Source: RSA11 sp965652565 (GTDB lineage Bacteria > Actinomycetota > Thermoleophilia > Solirubrobacterales > 70-9). From it: a stretch of 23,720 nt of DNA. The stretch spans positions 1 through 23,720 of the forward strand of contig CBFGWL010000046.1 in NCBI GenBank assembly GCA_965652565.1. The letters run 5' to 3'. The notes beneath the pieces are model-generated. The model did no database searches, was not told the DNA's origin, and saw only the letters and a program-made list of their open reading frames with translations. Positions within the stretch are counted from its first letter, which is position 1, and each line of letters begins with the position of its first letter. Position numbers and translations under genes: made by a program. Shown piece after piece: positions 1 through 6,603 of this stretch.

Positions 1-263
1 CCTCGGGCGGCCTGGTGCGCTGGCTGCGCGACAAGGGCTTCGAGATCCTCGACGTGCCGGTCGCCGACGCCTTCCGCCTCGGCGTGAACGCGATGTCGCT
101 GGGCGACGACCGCGTGATCTCCACGCGTCATTCGGAGCGACTCAACGACGCGATGCGCGCGCACGGGCTCGAGGTACTCGATCCCGATCTCTCGGCATTC
201 ACGATGGGCGGCGGCGGAGCCCATTGCCTCGCGCAGGCGCTCCACCGCGACCCGGCGGGATGA
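1..263 (+). CDS. Amidinotransferase / dimethylarginine dimethylaminohydrolase-like enzyme, C-terminal part
   Basis: This is the last 87 or so codons of a gene that begins before the window; the reading frame is open from base 3. The visible end carries a glycine run followed by HC (FTMGGGGAHC), which in the pentein-fold amidinotransferase/DDAH/arginine deiminase superfamily supplies the catalytic cysteine near the C-terminus. These enzymes attack guanidino groups through a covalent Cys adduct. The exact substrate cannot be read from this fragment. The stop codon overlaps the next start as ATGA (260-263), so it is probably translated together with the M20 amidohydrolase-like gene, which suggests that both handle a guanidino, ureido or carbamoyl compound. 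The superfamily is fairly secure; the function is inferred. Confidence 0.75.
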   Translation, partial: SGGLVRWLRDKGFEILDVPVADAFRLGVNAMSLGDDRVISTRHSERLNDAMRAHGLEVLDPDLSAFTMGGGGAHCLAQALHRDPAG

Positions 264-1516
264 GCGCGGCGCGCGAGCTCGCGATCGACGCCCGCCGCGT
301 GATCGCGGACCTGCGCGAGCTCCAGCGCCGCACCGCCGACGCCCATGGCGCCCAGCGTCTCTGCTGGGGGCCCGGCTGGCTCGAAGCGCGCTCGTACCTG
401 CGCGAGCTGCTCGGCGAGCTGGGGGTCGAGCTCGAGCTCGACGAGGCGGCGAACGGCTGGGCGCGGCTCGCCGGCCGCGAGCCCGGGCCGGCGCTCGCCC
501 TCGGCTCGCATCTCGCCTCGGTGCCCAACGGCGGCTGGCTCGACGGCGCCCTGGGGGTGATGGCGGCGGTCGGCGTCCTGCGCGCCCACGCTGCCGCCGG
601 CGGCCCGCCCCGTGATCTGGTGCTGGTCGACTGGGCCGACGAGGAGGGCGCGCGGTTCGGGCGCAGCCTGCTCGGCAGCTCGGCGTTCTCCGGCTCGCTC
701 GACCCCGCCGAGCTCGATGCGCTCACGGACGCCGACGGGCGCCGCGCCGTGGACGTGCTCGCCGAGCACGACGTCGATCCCGCCCGCATGCGCGAGTGCG
801 GCCGCCGCCGCGACCGGCTCGCCGCCTATCTCGAACTGCACATCGAGCAGGGCCCGCGCATGGAGGCCGACGGCACGCGCGCGGCCGCGGTGAGCGGCTG
901 CGCCGGGGTCGAGCGCCTGCGCTTCACGTTCACCGGCCAGGCCTCGCACGCCGGCACCACGCCGATGGACATGCGCCGCGACGCGGGCCTGGCCGCCGCG
1001 GCGACGGCCCTGGCGGTCCGCGAGATCCCCGCCGAGGAGGGCGGCGTCGCGACGACCGGCGAGCTCGAGCTCACCCCGGGGATCGTCACGGCCGTCGCCG
1101 GCGAGGCGCGGCTCGCCGTGGATCTGCGCAACCCTGACGCGCAAGCGCTGGCCCGGATGCTCGAGCGCGCGCGCGCCGGGGCAGCGCGCGCCGCCGAGGC
1201 CCACGGGTGCGCGCTGAGCGAGGCGCCCGTCTGGCGCATCGAGCCGATCCCCTTCGATTCGCGGCTCGTCACCGCGGCCCGCGAGGCGTGCGCCGCCGTC
1301 ACCGGCAAACCCGCCGAGCTTGCGAGCGGCGCGCTGCACGACGCCGCCGAGGTGGCGCGCGTACTGCCGGCCGCGATGGTCTTCGCGCCGTCCGCGGGCG
1401 GCATCAGTCACGCCCGCGAGGAGGACACCCCCGAGGACGAGCTGGCCGCCGCCATCGAGGCGTTCGGCGAGCTCGCCAACCGCGTCCTGGCCGATCCACC
1501 CGGCGACGGCACGTGA
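260..1516 (+). CDS. M20-family N-carbamoyl-amino-acid hydrolase / allantoate amidohydrolase-like protein with altered HxD motif
   Basis: The 418-residue product has the family's usual length and motif order: SHLAS with H84, bridging-metal motif LDG with D95, DEEGARFG with E128-E129, ELHIEQGP, a dimerisation segment with HAGTTPMDMRRDA, and the C-terminal histidine in GISH. Relatives hydrolyse N-carbamoyl-L-amino acids or allantoate using two metal ions. The oddity is residue 86: the family normally reads H-x-D, the Asp being catalytic, but here it is Ala (codon gcc). All other recognisable metal-ligand motifs look intact. The ATG at 260 is chosen because it overlaps the previous stop and the product then starts like its homologues; the open frame extends slightly upstream. 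It could be an active enzyme with compensation, a different specificity, or a catalytically dead paralogue. Confidence 0.85.
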   Translation: MSAARELAIDARRVIADLRELQRRTADAHGAQRLCWGPGWLEARSYLRELLGELGVELELDEAANGWARLAGREPGPALALGSHLASVPNGGWLDGALGVMAAVGVLRAHAAAGGPPRDLVLVDWADEEGARFGRSLLGSSAFSGSLDPAELDALTDADGRRAVDVLAEHDVDPARMRECGRRRDRLAAYLELHIEQGPRMEADGTRAAAVSGCAGVERLRFTFTGQASHAGTTPMDMRRDAGLAAAATALAVREIPAEEGGVATTGELELTPGIVTAVAGEARLAVDLRNPDAQALARMLERARAGAARAAEAHGCALSEAPVWRIEPIPFDSRLVTAAREACAAVTGKPAELASGALHDAAEVARVLPAAMVFAPSAGGISHAREEDTPEDELAAAIEAFGELANRVLADPPGDGT

Positions 1517-1547
1517 GCGCGATGTTCGCGCCGACTACCCGCGCGGG

Positions 1548-1553
1548 TACGGT
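1548..1553 (+). promoter_or_regulatory. -10-like element of a leaderless promoter
   Basis: TACGGT sits exactly 6 bases before the ATG at 1560, and no Shine-Dalgarno sequence precedes that ATG. This geometry would place the transcription start at or next to the A of the start codon. A weak TTCGCG at 1525-1530 lies 17 bases upstream as a possible -35. Confidence 0.4.
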
Positions 1554-1559
1554 TCCCGC

Positions 1560-2630
1560 ATGAGCGACTACGAGCGCCTCGCGCAACTCCCTCTGAAAGT
1601 GGAGGGCTACTCGCTCTCCGATCACGACCGCCACTACGGGGACTTCACACGGCCCTCGACGGTGATCCACCTCCACGGCGACGGCCACGAAGGAATCGGA
1701 GAGGACGTCGTCTACGCGCCCCTTGACCACATCGCCCACCGCGACGCGGGCACGCCGCTCGACCTCACGGGCCCACGCACCCTCGGCGAGTTCTGCGACC
1801 TGATGGGCGAGCTCGACCTGTTCGAGGCGCCCCCGGAGCAGGATGCCTCCCGCCACTACCGCCGCTGGGCCTACGAGTCGGCCGCCCTGGATCTCGCGCT
1901 TCGCCAGAACGGCGTCAGCCTCCATGAGGCGCTCGGGCGCGACCCCAAGCCGGTGCGCTTCGTCTGCTCGACCCGCCTCTCGAGCTTCGAGGACGGCGCG
2001 CCGTCCAGCACGGAGCCGATCCGCAAGCGCCTCGCCAAGTACCCGGGCCTCGAGTTCAAGCTCGACCCCGAGAACGACTGGGACGCGGGCCTGGTCGCCG
2101 AGATCAGCGAGCTGGCGCCCGTCCGCGTGCTCGACCTCAAGGGGATGTACAAGGGCACGCCCGTCGACGTCGATACGGATCCCGAGCTCTACCGGCGCGT
2201 CGCCGAGGTCTTCCCGGACGCGTACCTGGAGGATCCCGACCTCAACGACGAGACTCGTCCCGTGCTCGAGCCCCACGCCGCCCGCATCACGTGGGACGCG
2301 CCGCTGCACTCGGTCGCGGACATCATCGAGTTCGCGCCCCAGCGAGCCATCAACTCCAAGCCGTCGCGCTTCGGGTCCCTGCGCGAGCTGTTCGCCGTCT
2401 ATGAGCACTGCGCCCGCGAGGGGCTCGCCATCTACGGCGGTGGTCAGGGCGAGGTGCACTGCGGGCGCGGGCAGATCCAGTACCTGGCTTCGCTGTACCA
2501 CCCGGACACTCCCAACGACATCGCGCCGTCGGGCTACAACGACCCGGCCGTGCCCGACGGGCTCGAGTCGAGCCCGCTGGAGCCGAAGCCGTCGGCGACG
2601 GGCTTTCGCTGGGGCGAGTTCGCCGACTAG
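1560..2630 (+). CDS. Enolase-superfamily enzyme (mandelate racemase / muconate lactonizing enzyme-like)
   Basis: The 356-residue protein shows an enolase-superfamily barrel signature: K167 in FKLD, metal-ligand candidates D192 (VLDLKG), E224 (YLEDPD) and D246 (ITWDAP), and K267 in INSKPSRFGSL, followed by GGGQGE and a C-terminal region with many prolines. A lysine at the end of strand 2 and another at strand 6 are typical of the muconate lactonizing enzyme, OSB synthase and dipeptide epimerase groups, in which they abstract or return the alpha proton of a carboxylate. Here the second strand reads KLD instead of the usual K-x-K. The reaction could be dehydration, racemisation or cycloisomerisation; the sequence does not decide. 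The ATG at 1560 follows the M20 gene by 43 bases and appears leaderless, so the gene may be separately transcribed. Confidence 0.82.
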   Translation: MSDYERLAQLPLKVEGYSLSDHDRHYGDFTRPSTVIHLHGDGHEGIGEDVVYAPLDHIAHRDAGTPLDLTGPRTLGEFCDLMGELDLFEAPPEQDASRHYRRWAYESAALDLALRQNGVSLHEALGRDPKPVRFVCSTRLSSFEDGAPSSTEPIRKRLAKYPGLEFKLDPENDWDAGLVAEISELAPVRVLDLKGMYKGTPVDVDTDPELYRRVAEVFPDAYLEDPDLNDETRPVLEPHAARITWDAPLHSVADIIEFAPQRAINSKPSRFGSLRELFAVYEHCAREGLAIYGGGQGEVHCGRGQIQYLASLYHPDTPNDIAPSGYNDPAVPDGLESSPLEPKPSATGFRWGEFAD

Positions 2631-2651
2631 CGCGCGGTACGTCCGCGCTAG
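2627..2651. terminator. Bidirectional hairpin between convergent genes, containing both stop codons
   Basis: CTAGCGCG at 2627-2634 is a perfect inverted repeat of CGCGCTAG at 2644-2651, with a 9-base loop; an alternative inner stem GCGCGG/CCGCGC is also possible. The TAG of the enolase-like gene (2628-2630) and the TAG of the minus-strand gene (2648-2650) lie symmetrically at the two ends of the stem. There is no U-tract, so it may act as a weak or factor-assisted terminator, or protect 3' ends. Confidence 0.5.
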
Positions 2652-3121
2652 GCGCCGGCGTCCGCCAGGGCGCGCTTCCAATCGCGCGCCCGGCGTCGCC
2701 CAGGCCGCGTGGCGATCGGCCGCGGGGGCCTGTCGCCCGTCGGCGCCTCGCCGGAGATCACCCACTTGCGACCGGTGGGGGCGCGCACGATCATCATCGC
2801 CCCGCCGCCCGTGAGCGGCCAGCTCACGGCACAGTGAGCGATCGGGTGGTCGAACGCCAGCACGGTCTCGCCGCGCCCCAGCTTCTCGGCGATGCCCTCG
2901 ACGCCGAGCGCGCGCTCGAGCCAGCCGAAAGCGTCAGGCTCGGACTCCGCGTCGAGTTGAAAACTGATGCGTCCGTCGGCCAGCGACAGCACACCGGGGA
3001 TGGGGACGGGGTTGATCCGGCTCTGGAGCAGCCATGCGCGCTCCTCGCGTATTTCCAAGGGGGACGCTCCTTCGGGTGGGGGCCGTCGGCGCACCTCAAA
3101 GGGTCGCACATCTGGGTTCAC
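2648..3121 (-). CDS. Hypothetical protein
   Basis: This 157-residue protein is not recognised. It has no signal peptide or membrane segment. A central region (about residues 35-120) alternates short hydrophobic stretches with charged ones and contains a GGGAMMIVRAPTGRKWVISGEAP segment-like core suggesting beta strands; the last 30 residues are rich in Arg and Pro. The GTG at 3121 is the longest option, with GAGAGG directly upstream but very close; a second GTG at 3109 is equally possible, so the N-terminus is uncertain. Its GC-rich codon use resembles the neighbours, and it converges on the enolase-like gene with a shared hairpin. It is divergent from the ferritin gene across about 100 bases. 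Confidence 0.6.
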   Translation of the reverse strand: MNPDVRPFEVRRRPPPEGASPLEIREERAWLLQSRINPVPIPGVLSLADGRISFQLDAESEPDAFGWLERALGVEGIAEKLGRGETVLAFDHPIAHCAVSWPLTGGGAMMIVRAPTGRKWVISGEAPTGDRPPRPIATRPGRRRARDWKRALADAGA

Positions 3122-3159
3122 GCCTCTCGCGCAGGCCGGGCGGCGCGCGCGGAGGCCCC

Positions 3160-3173
3160 TTCGGCAAGCCGAA
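3160..3173. promoter_or_regulatory. 14-base inverted repeat upstream of the ferritin gene
   Basis: TTCGGC at 3160-3165 and GCCGAA at 3168-3173 form a perfect inverted repeat with a 2-base centre. It lies in the divergent region between the hypothetical gene and the ferritin gene, about 15 bases before the likely ferritin -10. A repressor or activator site is possible. It does not resemble the IdeR/DtxR iron box, so an iron link is not supported by sequence. Confidence 0.35.
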
Positions 3174-3187
3174 TTCGCTCCTCTCGT

Positions 3188-3220
3188 TAGGGTGCGCAGA
3201 CCGCGCCAATCAGCAAGGAG
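3188..3220 (+). promoter_or_regulatory. Ferritin promoter -10 candidate and ribosome binding site
   Basis: TAGGGT at 3188-3193 is a plausible -10 element, though no convincing -35 is seen 16-18 bases upstream. AAGGAG at 3215-3220 is a strong Shine-Dalgarno sequence 5 bases before the ATG at 3226, and it fixes the start of the ferritin gene. Confidence 0.45.
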
Positions 3221-3225
3221 ATCGG

Positions 3226-3759
3226 ATGAGCGAGAAGACGTTCGCGCAGGCCTTGAACGACCACATCCCCAACGAGTTCGCCGCCCATCAGGCCTATCTG
3301 GCGGCCGCGGTCCATTACGACCGCGAGACGATGCCGCGCATGGCGGCGTTCTTCTACCGCCAGGCGCTCGAGGAGCGCAACCACGCGATGATGATCGTCC
3401 AGTACCTGCTCGACATCGACGAGCCCGTGACGATCCCCGGCGTCGAGGCGCCGCGCACCGACTTCGCCGATCTCGCCGAACCCGTCCGCATGGCGCTCGC
3501 GCAGGAGAAGCAGGTGACGAGCCAGTTCAACGAGCTCGTTGCGATCGCCCGCGCCGAGAACGACTACCAGGGCGAGCAGTTCCTGCAGTGGTTCTTGAAG
3601 GAGCAGGTCGAGGAGGTCGCCCTGATGAACGACCTGCTCGCCGTCGTCGAACGCGGGCTCGAGGCGCCGCTCGAGATCGAGGAGTTCCTGGCGCGCGAGG
3701 GCCTGGGCGAGGAGGAAGAGGACCCGACCGCCCCGGCGGCCGCGGGCGGCTCGCTCTAG
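3226..3759 (+). CDS. Bacterial non-haem ferritin
   Basis: The 177-residue product is a four-helix ferritin that oxidises Fe(II) and stores Fe(III) inside a 24-subunit shell in the cytoplasm. The ferroxidase residues fall at the same numbers as I recall for E. coli FtnA: E17 (NEF), E50 and H53 (EERNH), E94 (QEK), Q127 and E130 (KEQVEEV). The extra third-iron-site acids E49, E126 and E129 are present as well. The length matches the family apart from a short acidic, Ala/Gly-rich tail (residues 163-177). The start is set by AAGGAG 5 bases upstream. It ends against a minus-strand NTF2-like gene with a hairpin between them. Confidence 0.93.
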   Translation: MSEKTFAQALNDHIPNEFAAHQAYLAAAVHYDRETMPRMAAFFYRQALEERNHAMMIVQYLLDIDEPVTIPGVEAPRTDFADLAEPVRMALAQEKQVTSQFNELVAIARAENDYQGEQFLQWFLKEQVEEVALMNDLLAVVERGLEAPLEIEEFLAREGLGEEEEDPTAPAAAGGSL

Positions 3760-3760
3760 A

Positions 3761-3790
3761 GCGGCGCGGGCGCTCAGCGCCCGGCGCCGC
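3761..3790. terminator. Strong hairpin between convergent ferritin and NTF2-like genes
   Basis: The arms at 3761-3773 and 3777-3790 are complementary apart from one bulged base, and the 3-base loop TCA (3774-3776) is the TGA stop codon of the minus-strand gene. The stem is entirely G/C, with no U-tract on either side. It probably ends or stabilises transcripts from both directions. Confidence 0.55.
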
Positions 3791-4283
3791 CGCGTTCGGC
3801 GCGGGCGGCGCGGAAGCGCGCCAGATCGACCGCGGCGTTGCGCTGCACGCGGGCGCGCACCAGCGGCGTGCCGCCCAGCAGCAGTCCCACGGTCCCGAGC
3901 GCCTGCCGCGACCAGGCCCAGAAGCTGAAGTCGTCGCGCTGGCGCGTGATCAGGCCGGCGGCGTCGAACCCGAAGTCCGAGCGCACCCGGTTCGTGACCG
4001 AGCGCCCGGTCGGCCCGAACGTGTAGCGGGCGATCCAGCGCGCGGCACCCGCCTCCGCGTCGGCGTGCGCGTCGGGCAGTTCGACGCGCAAGTCGGTGGC
4101 GCGCTCGGTCAGCATCCGCCACATATCGCCCACCTGGCTGCCGCGCAGCGCCGGGAACACGGGGTCGGAGAACTCGGCGTCCGCCGCGTAGCACGCGGCC
4201 ATCGCCTCGCCGTCATGGCGGTTCAGCGCCTCGTACAGGCGCCTGATCGTGGCTTCGTTGCGCTCGGCGGGTCCCGCGCTCAC
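3774..4283 (-). CDS. SnoaL/NTF2-like domain protein
   Basis: The 169-residue protein begins with the pattern typical of SnoaL-like/NTF2-fold proteins: ERNEATIRRLYEALNRHDGEAM, that is, a first helix followed by CYAADAEFSDPVFPALRG, a D-P turn and the helix QVGDMWRML. Later strands (WIARYTF, VTNRVRSDFGFD, GLITRQRDDFSFWAW) complete the cone-shaped fold. Such proteins are small-molecule enzymes or binding proteins; the substrate is unknown. The C-terminal 40 residues (after about 128) are an extra basic helix beyond the usual fold. The start is GTG at 4283, 10 bases after TAATCT, with no clear ribosome binding site. Confidence 0.78.
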   Translation of the reverse strand: MSAGPAERNEATIRRLYEALNRHDGEAMAACYAADAEFSDPVFPALRGSQVGDMWRMLTERATDLRVELPDAHADAEAGAARWIARYTFGPTGRSVTNRVRSDFGFDAAGLITRQRDDFSFWAWSRQALGTVGLLLGGTPLVRARVQRNAAVDLARFRAARAERGGAGR

Positions 4284-4293
4284 TGCCGCCGGG

Positions 4294-4299
4294 AGATTA
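4294..4299 (-). promoter_or_regulatory. -10 element for the NTF2-like gene
   Basis: Reading on the minus strand, TAATCT lies 10 bases before the GTG start at 4283, in the 25-base gap after the secreted-protein gene. The same TAATCT-N10-start arrangement precedes the XdhC gene. The transcript would have a leader of only a few bases. No good -35 is seen. Confidence 0.4.
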
Positions 4300-4308
4300 A
4301 CCCGAGAG

Positions 4309-4680
4309 CTACAGCGGCCGTTCGACCCGCAGGATCTTGCTCTTCGCGCCCTTGCACTTCTGGGTCGCCCGAGCCTTCGCGTAGTAGCGCCCGGGGCTCA
4401 GGCCCGGGTTCCCGATCGACCACATGAAGCGATCGCCGCTGCGGTCGGCCGTGTCGGACGCGATGCGCTCGTCCTTGCCGGGTCGCACCCGGAACACCAC
4501 GACCTTGCGGTTCTTCGCGCAGCGCGCGGGCTTGTTCGACTTGACGAACCCGAAGACCTCGCCCGGGCCCTTGATGCTCACCTTCGTCGAGGCCTTGCCG
4601 CCCGCGCCGGCGCTCGGCGCCAGGGCGAGCGCGAGCGCCGTGATCCCGGCCACCGCCGCCACCGCAACCTTCCTACTCAT
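4309..4680 (-). CDS. Small secreted protein of unknown function
   Basis: The 123-residue product starts with a clear Sec signal peptide: SRK, a hydrophobic core of about residues 5-20 (VAVAAVAGITALALAL) and a likely cleavage after APSAGA. The mature part is basic (many Lys/Arg) and contains two cysteines, in ARCAKN and TQKCKG, which could form one disulfide. It appears to be a single small beta domain; SIGNPGLSPGRYYAKARA resembles an Ig-like or fibronectin-like strand pair. No enzyme motif is seen. The ATG at 4680 is chosen because GGGAGGAG lies 4 bases upstream and it gives the signal peptide directly. It probably acts at the cell surface or outside the cell. Confidence 0.8.
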   Translation of the reverse strand: MSRKVAVAAVAGITALALALAPSAGAGGKASTKVSIKGPGEVFGFVKSNKPARCAKNRKVVVFRVRPGKDERIASDTADRSGDRFMWSIGNPGLSPGRYYAKARATQKCKGAKSKILRVERPL

Positions 4681-4699
4681 TGGGCTCCTCCCGTGAAAT

Positions 4700-4720
4700 G
4701 GCGCGCCGCGGTGGCGCGCC
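4700..4720. repeat. Two GGCGCGCC palindromes in the leader of the secreted-protein gene
   Basis: The 8-base palindrome GGCGCGCC occurs at 4700-4707 and again at 4713-4720. Both copies are in the 139-base divergent region, just upstream of the ribosome binding site of the secreted-protein gene. They could pair with each other in RNA or bind a protein, but in DNA this GC-rich they may be coincidence. Confidence 0.3.
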
Positions 4721-4807
4721 GCCGGTCGCACGCTAACGCCGGCCCGCGCGTCGATCAAGGTTGGGAATCCACCCCGGCCGGCGACGTGCCCGACGCCGGC
4801 GGTGCGC

Positions 4808-4813
4808 CATGCT
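4808..4813 (+). promoter_or_regulatory. Weak -10-like element 6 bases before the cytidylyltransferase start
   Basis: CATGCT ends 6 bases before the GTG at 4820, the same spacing as at the other apparent leaderless starts in this window. The match to a -10 consensus is poor, and the call rests mainly on the spacing and on the absence of a ribosome binding site. Confidence 0.25.
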
Positions 4814-4819
4814 TTGGCC

Positions 4820-5419
4820 GTGCGCACGAGCGGAGAGATCGGCGGCGTGGTGCTCGCCGCCGGCGGCGGCAAGCGGTTCGGCGGCGCGAAGCAAGTCGCC
4901 GAGCTCGCGGGCAGGCCGCTGCTCGACTACGCGCTCGAGGCTGCGACGAGCGCGCTCGAGCGGGTCGTGGTCGTGTTCGGCGCCCGCGCGCCGCAGGTCC
5001 GCGAGCGCGTCACGCTGCGCGGCGCCGAGGTAGTGGTCTGCGAGGACTGGCAGGCGGGCATGGCCGAGACGCTGAAGGCCGGCCTCCGCGCCCTCGGCGA
5101 CGTGCGCGCCGCGGTTGTCACGCTCGGCGACCAGCCGCTCGTCGGCGCGGCCGCGATCGAGCGCGTGTTGGCCGCGCGCGGGGGCGAGGCGCTCGCGGTG
5201 CGGGCGACCTACGCGGACGTTCCCGGGCACCCGGTCCTGCTCGAGCGCGATCTGTTCCCCCGCCTGCTGGAGCTCTCCGGCGACGTCGGGGCGCGCGCGG
5301 TGCTCTCGTCCGTGCCGGTGCGGGAGGTGCCCTGCGAGGACATCGCCGACCCGGCGGACGTCGACACCCCGGACGATCTGCGGCGGATCGCGGCGCGGTT
5401 GGCGGCCGCGGGGGACTAG
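4820..5419 (+). CDS. MocA/MobA-like molybdenum cofactor nucleotidyltransferase
   Basis: The 199-residue protein has the nucleotidyltransferase signature VVLAAGGGKRFGGAKQ at residues 10-25, which binds the NTP phosphates, then a TLGDQP motif with metal-binding D104 and GHP at 136-138. This is the pattern of the MocA/CoxI-associated group, which attaches CMP to molybdopterin to make the cytosine-dinucleotide cofactor of xanthine-dehydrogenase-family hydroxylases. That role fits its place beside XdhC and the hydroxylase genes. The GTG at 4820 is preferred over the GTG at 4802 because homologues start just before the glycine-rich loop and because of the 6-base spacing to a -10-like element. It converges on xdhC, the two stop codons overlapping within one CTAG. 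MobA (GMP transfer) is the less likely alternative. Confidence 0.85.
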   Translation: MRTSGEIGGVVLAAGGGKRFGGAKQVAELAGRPLLDYALEAATSALERVVVVFGARAPQVRERVTLRGAEVVVCEDWQAGMAETLKAGLRALGDVRAAVVTLGDQPLVGAAAIERVLAARGGEALAVRATYADVPGHPVLLERDLFPRLLELSGDVGARAVLSSVPVREVPCEDIADPADVDTPDDLRRIAARLAAAGD

Positions 5420-6543
5420 CGAGGGGCGGGCTCGGTCTCGGGAGGGTGGATCGGGCCCTGGGTCTCGCGGAGGCTCTCCGCGGAGCGACCCGTGCGGACC
5501 GCGATCACCTCCGCCAGGATCGACACCGCGGTCTCCTCGGGGGTACGGGCGCCGAGGTCGAGGCCGCACGGAGCGTGGATGCGGTCGATCTCGGCTTCGG
5601 CGAGGCCGGCCTCGAGTAGCCGCTCGCGCCGTTGCTCGTGGGTGCGCCGGCTGCCCAGGGCGCCCACGTAGCCCGCGCCGCTCGCCAGCGCCGCGGTGAG
5701 CGCGGGCTCGTCGAACTTGCGGTCGTGCGTGAAGACGAGCACCACGTCGCGCGGGCCCAGGCTGCGGCCCTCCATGTAGCGATCGGGCCAGTCGATCACC
5801 ACCTCGGCGACGTTGGAGAAGCGCGGGCTCGAGGCGAACGCCTCGCGCGCGTCGCAGATCGTCACCGCGTAGCCCACCTCTCTCGCCAGGCGGGCGACGG
5901 CGACGGAGAAGTCGATCGCGCCGAAGATGATCATCCGCGGCTGCGTGGCGAAGGCCTGGATGTACACGGCGAGGTCGTCGCCCATCACCTCGCCCCCGGC
6001 CCCATAGCGCCGCACGCGCGAGATGCCCTCGTCCAGAAACCCGCGCGCGTCGCGCGCCACGGAGTGGTTCAGCAGGTCGGTGACGCCGAGCTCCCCGATC
6101 ACGCCGCTCTCGGTGACCGCGAGCTTGGCGCCCGCGCGCTCACCGTCCAGCAGAGTCGCGAGCGCGACCGGCCGGCCGGCCTCGAGCTCGGCGCGCACCG
6201 CGGCGAGCACCGGGGCCGCCTCGGCGGTGAGCTCGTGCACGAATACGCGGACGGTGCCGCCGCACATCAGGCCGACTCCGGCGGCCTCCTCGTCAGAGAT
6301 CCCGTAGGTCGCGAGCCGCGGAGCTTGGCCGCCGAGGATCGCCTGGGCCTCCTGCGCGAGGGCGCCCTCGACGCAGCCGCCGGTCACGGTCCCCTCGATC
6401 CGCCCGTCGTCGGAGACCAGCATCTCGGCGCCCGGATCGAGCGGCGCGGAGCCGATTCGCTCGACGAGCGTGGCGGCGACGACGCGGCGTCCGGCGGCGA
6501 GCCATTCACCCGCGATCGCCTGCGAGCTCGGAATCATTCCCAT
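5416..6543 (-). CDS. xdhC: XdhC/CoxI-family molybdenum cofactor insertion factor
   Basis: The 375-residue product has both family domains: an N-terminal XdhC/CoxI domain with TGGCVEGAL (C57) and GLMCGGTVRVFV (C94), and a C-terminal Rossmann-like domain with GYVGALGSRRTHEQRRERL and the closing signature IHAPCGLDLGARTPEETAVSILAEVIAVR. XdhC binds molybdenum cofactor, promotes its sulfuration and delivers it to the apo-hydroxylase. The Rossmann loop reads FGAIDFS where relatives usually have GAGHVA, a modest departure. The ATG at 6543 is preferred (an ATG at 6537 is also in frame), 10 bases after TAATCT. It is divergent from the MoxR-type gene across only 60 bases, and the two were probably acquired and regulated as one island. 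Confidence 0.9.
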   Translation of the reverse strand: MGMIPSSQAIAGEWLAAGRRVVAATLVERIGSAPLDPGAEMLVSDDGRIEGTVTGGCVEGALAQEAQAILGGQAPRLATYGISDEEAAGVGLMCGGTVRVFVHELTAEAAPVLAAVRAELEAGRPVALATLLDGERAGAKLAVTESGVIGELGVTDLLNHSVARDARGFLDEGISRVRRYGAGGEVMGDDLAVYIQAFATQPRMIIFGAIDFSVAVARLAREVGYAVTICDAREAFASSPRFSNVAEVVIDWPDRYMEGRSLGPRDVVLVFTHDRKFDEPALTAALASGAGYVGALGSRRTHEQRRERLLEAGLAEAEIDRIHAPCGLDLGARTPEETAVSILAEVIAVRTGRSAESLRETQGPIHPPETEPAPR

Positions 6544-6553
6544 GACTGCGCAA

Positions 6554-6559
6554 AGATTA
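6554..6559 (-). promoter_or_regulatory. -10 element for xdhC
   Basis: On the minus strand TAATCT lies 10 bases before the ATG at 6543, predicting a leader of about four bases. The 60-base region between xdhC and the divergent MoxR-type gene also holds a GCGCAA direct repeat (6548-6553 and 6567-6572). No clear promoter or ribosome binding site for the plus-strand gene can be seen there. Confidence 0.4.
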
Positions 6560-6603
6560 CGGAGGCGCGCAACCCGGCAGGAGTCCGGCACCGCGCCCCA
6601 GGG

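Noticed and set aside
4802..4819. Upstream GTG start for the MocA-like gene
   Set aside because: It adds six residues not expected before the nucleotide-binding loop and lacks a ribosome binding site; the GTG at 4820 fits the spacing seen at other leaderless genes.
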